This document shows, one piece after another, positions 63,201 to 64,000 of a stretch of 64,000 nucleotides of DNA; position 1 is the first letter of the stretch, and the number at the start of each line of letters is the position of its first letter. Both the position numbers and the translations under genes were made by a program. A model generated the notes under the pieces. It made no database searches, had not been told where the DNA came from, and saw nothing but the letters and a program-made list of their open reading frames with translations. The DNA comes from Nautilus pompilius (taxonomy: Eukaryota; Mollusca; Cephalopoda; Nautilida; Nautilidae), in NCBI GenBank assembly GCA_018389105.1, contig JACATO010000307.1, positions 2,860,001-2,924,000 on the forward strand, given 5' to 3'.

Positions 63201-64000
63201 AAAAATGATAAGCACTAACAGAGACAGTAAATTTATATTTTTTTTCCTAAAGATGATATCATTATAAAGCATGAAATAAAATGATTTAAAAAATGACAGG
63301 AATACAAATAAGCAGGCCAATGTTACAGAATTAGTCTCAGGAGAAGAGTATGATGGGGATGATACATCTAACAAATTACTCTTACATCTAAGGTCTTACA
63401 AAAAATGACAGTTTTTAAGACACATTTAAACTTCCTTTTATTTTTATATATATATATATATATATCATGCAGTATATAAAACTAGTGTAATATATATAGT
63501 AATTATCAGAATTAATTTTTTAAAAAAGTTAATGTTTGTTGGATTTCAAAAGAATACATTTTAAGAAAAGTTGCAAATGAAAATGTGTGTGTGCAGGATA
63601 CAGAATGGGACAAGAAGAAATCTAATTCATAAAAAACAAAAAGTATCCTATTATATAACAAACTGTATTTTAACTCATAAAAGTAGTATGCAATTTTGAA
63701 ATAAATGAAATATTTGATTAGCTGAGTAGTGTGGTAAAAATAGAGGCAAATACAGTGAAGAGGCTTACTAGCACAGGACTTAAAACAAGACAGTGATATA
63801 ATCAGATTTTCTTAGAATATGAAGGCTAAGGTGACTAGAAGATCTAACATTTATAGTGGCTTACAAATGATAACCAAACTTTAATTCTTCACACCAAAAT
63901 TCCAAATTTATCCCATGGAATAAATAGGTGCATTATAATCCATCAATGCATAGGTTAATGCCATATTTGGCAAATGTCTTTAAGATTCCATCTCCATGAC
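60200..64000. other. AT-rich, CpG-depleted block
   Basis: From about 60.2 kb to the end CpG dinucleotides become rare (roughly two dozen by eye in 3.8 kb), unlike 41-59 kb. Contains (CAA)n at 62503-62522, (TA)n at 63445-63465 and several AATAAA sites. No coding sequence recognised. CpG loss of this kind in invertebrates usually marks methylated, transcribed gene bodies, so the block may be intron or 3' UTR of a gene beyond the window. Confidence 0.4.

Overview
This is eukaryotic, intergenic/intronic-looking DNA, most likely from a mollusc or another lophotrochozoan. No long uninterrupted host gene is visible. The only long clean coding stretch, 432 codons at 11913-13211, belongs to a hAT transposon. 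The assignment rests on a SCAND3/FAM200-type hAT transposase, animal Helitrons, Tc1/mariner and Tigger relics, TTAGGG-type telomere-like DNA, abundant microsatellites, and the short motif GGGAGATAAC, which I recall from molluscan non-coding DNA. There are no operons, bacterial genes, CRISPR arrays or rRNA genes.

Layout. 0-7 kb: a broken repeat-associated protein fragment (minus strand), a Tc1 relic near 3.7 kb, and about 2.2 kb of degenerate TTAGGG/TTAGGTT-like DNA (4.25-6.5 kb). 7.2-14.8 kb: a decayed autonomous Helitron (Rep plus PIF1-type helicase) split inside its helicase by a younger hAT element (10819-14002) with terminal inverted repeats and a near-perfect 8-bp target-site duplication. 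15.7-18.3 kb: a TATA box and a signal-peptide-like first exon with a strong splice donor, followed by a phase-compatible, very basic 73-codon block. That block is either a second exon of a small secreted cationic protein or the DNA-binding domain of a Tc1 relic that lies next to it. 19-25 kb: hairpin-bearing and higher-order minisatellites and a possible decayed virus/Polinton-like capsid segment. 26-36 kb: a minus-strand Tc1/mariner relic, six GGGAGATAA motifs, a compound trinucleotide repeat and a non-autonomous Helitron. 37-42 kb: a possible minus-strand secreted-protein gene start (TATA, leader exon, Kozak ATG with signal-peptide-like sequence), a 182-bp MITE and a truncated U6 snRNA copy fused to telomere-like repeats. 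44-59 kb: a Tigger/pogo relic, CpG-rich sequence, a CR1/Jockey-like LINE tail, a perfect 66-bp tandem duplication and a tRNA-derived SINE. 60.2-64 kb: AT-rich and strikingly CpG-poor.

The elements do not form a pathway. The window records successive transposon insertion and decay, with two candidate starts of small secreted-protein genes that deserve transcript evidence. Coordinates of decayed elements are approximate, because edges were read by eye.
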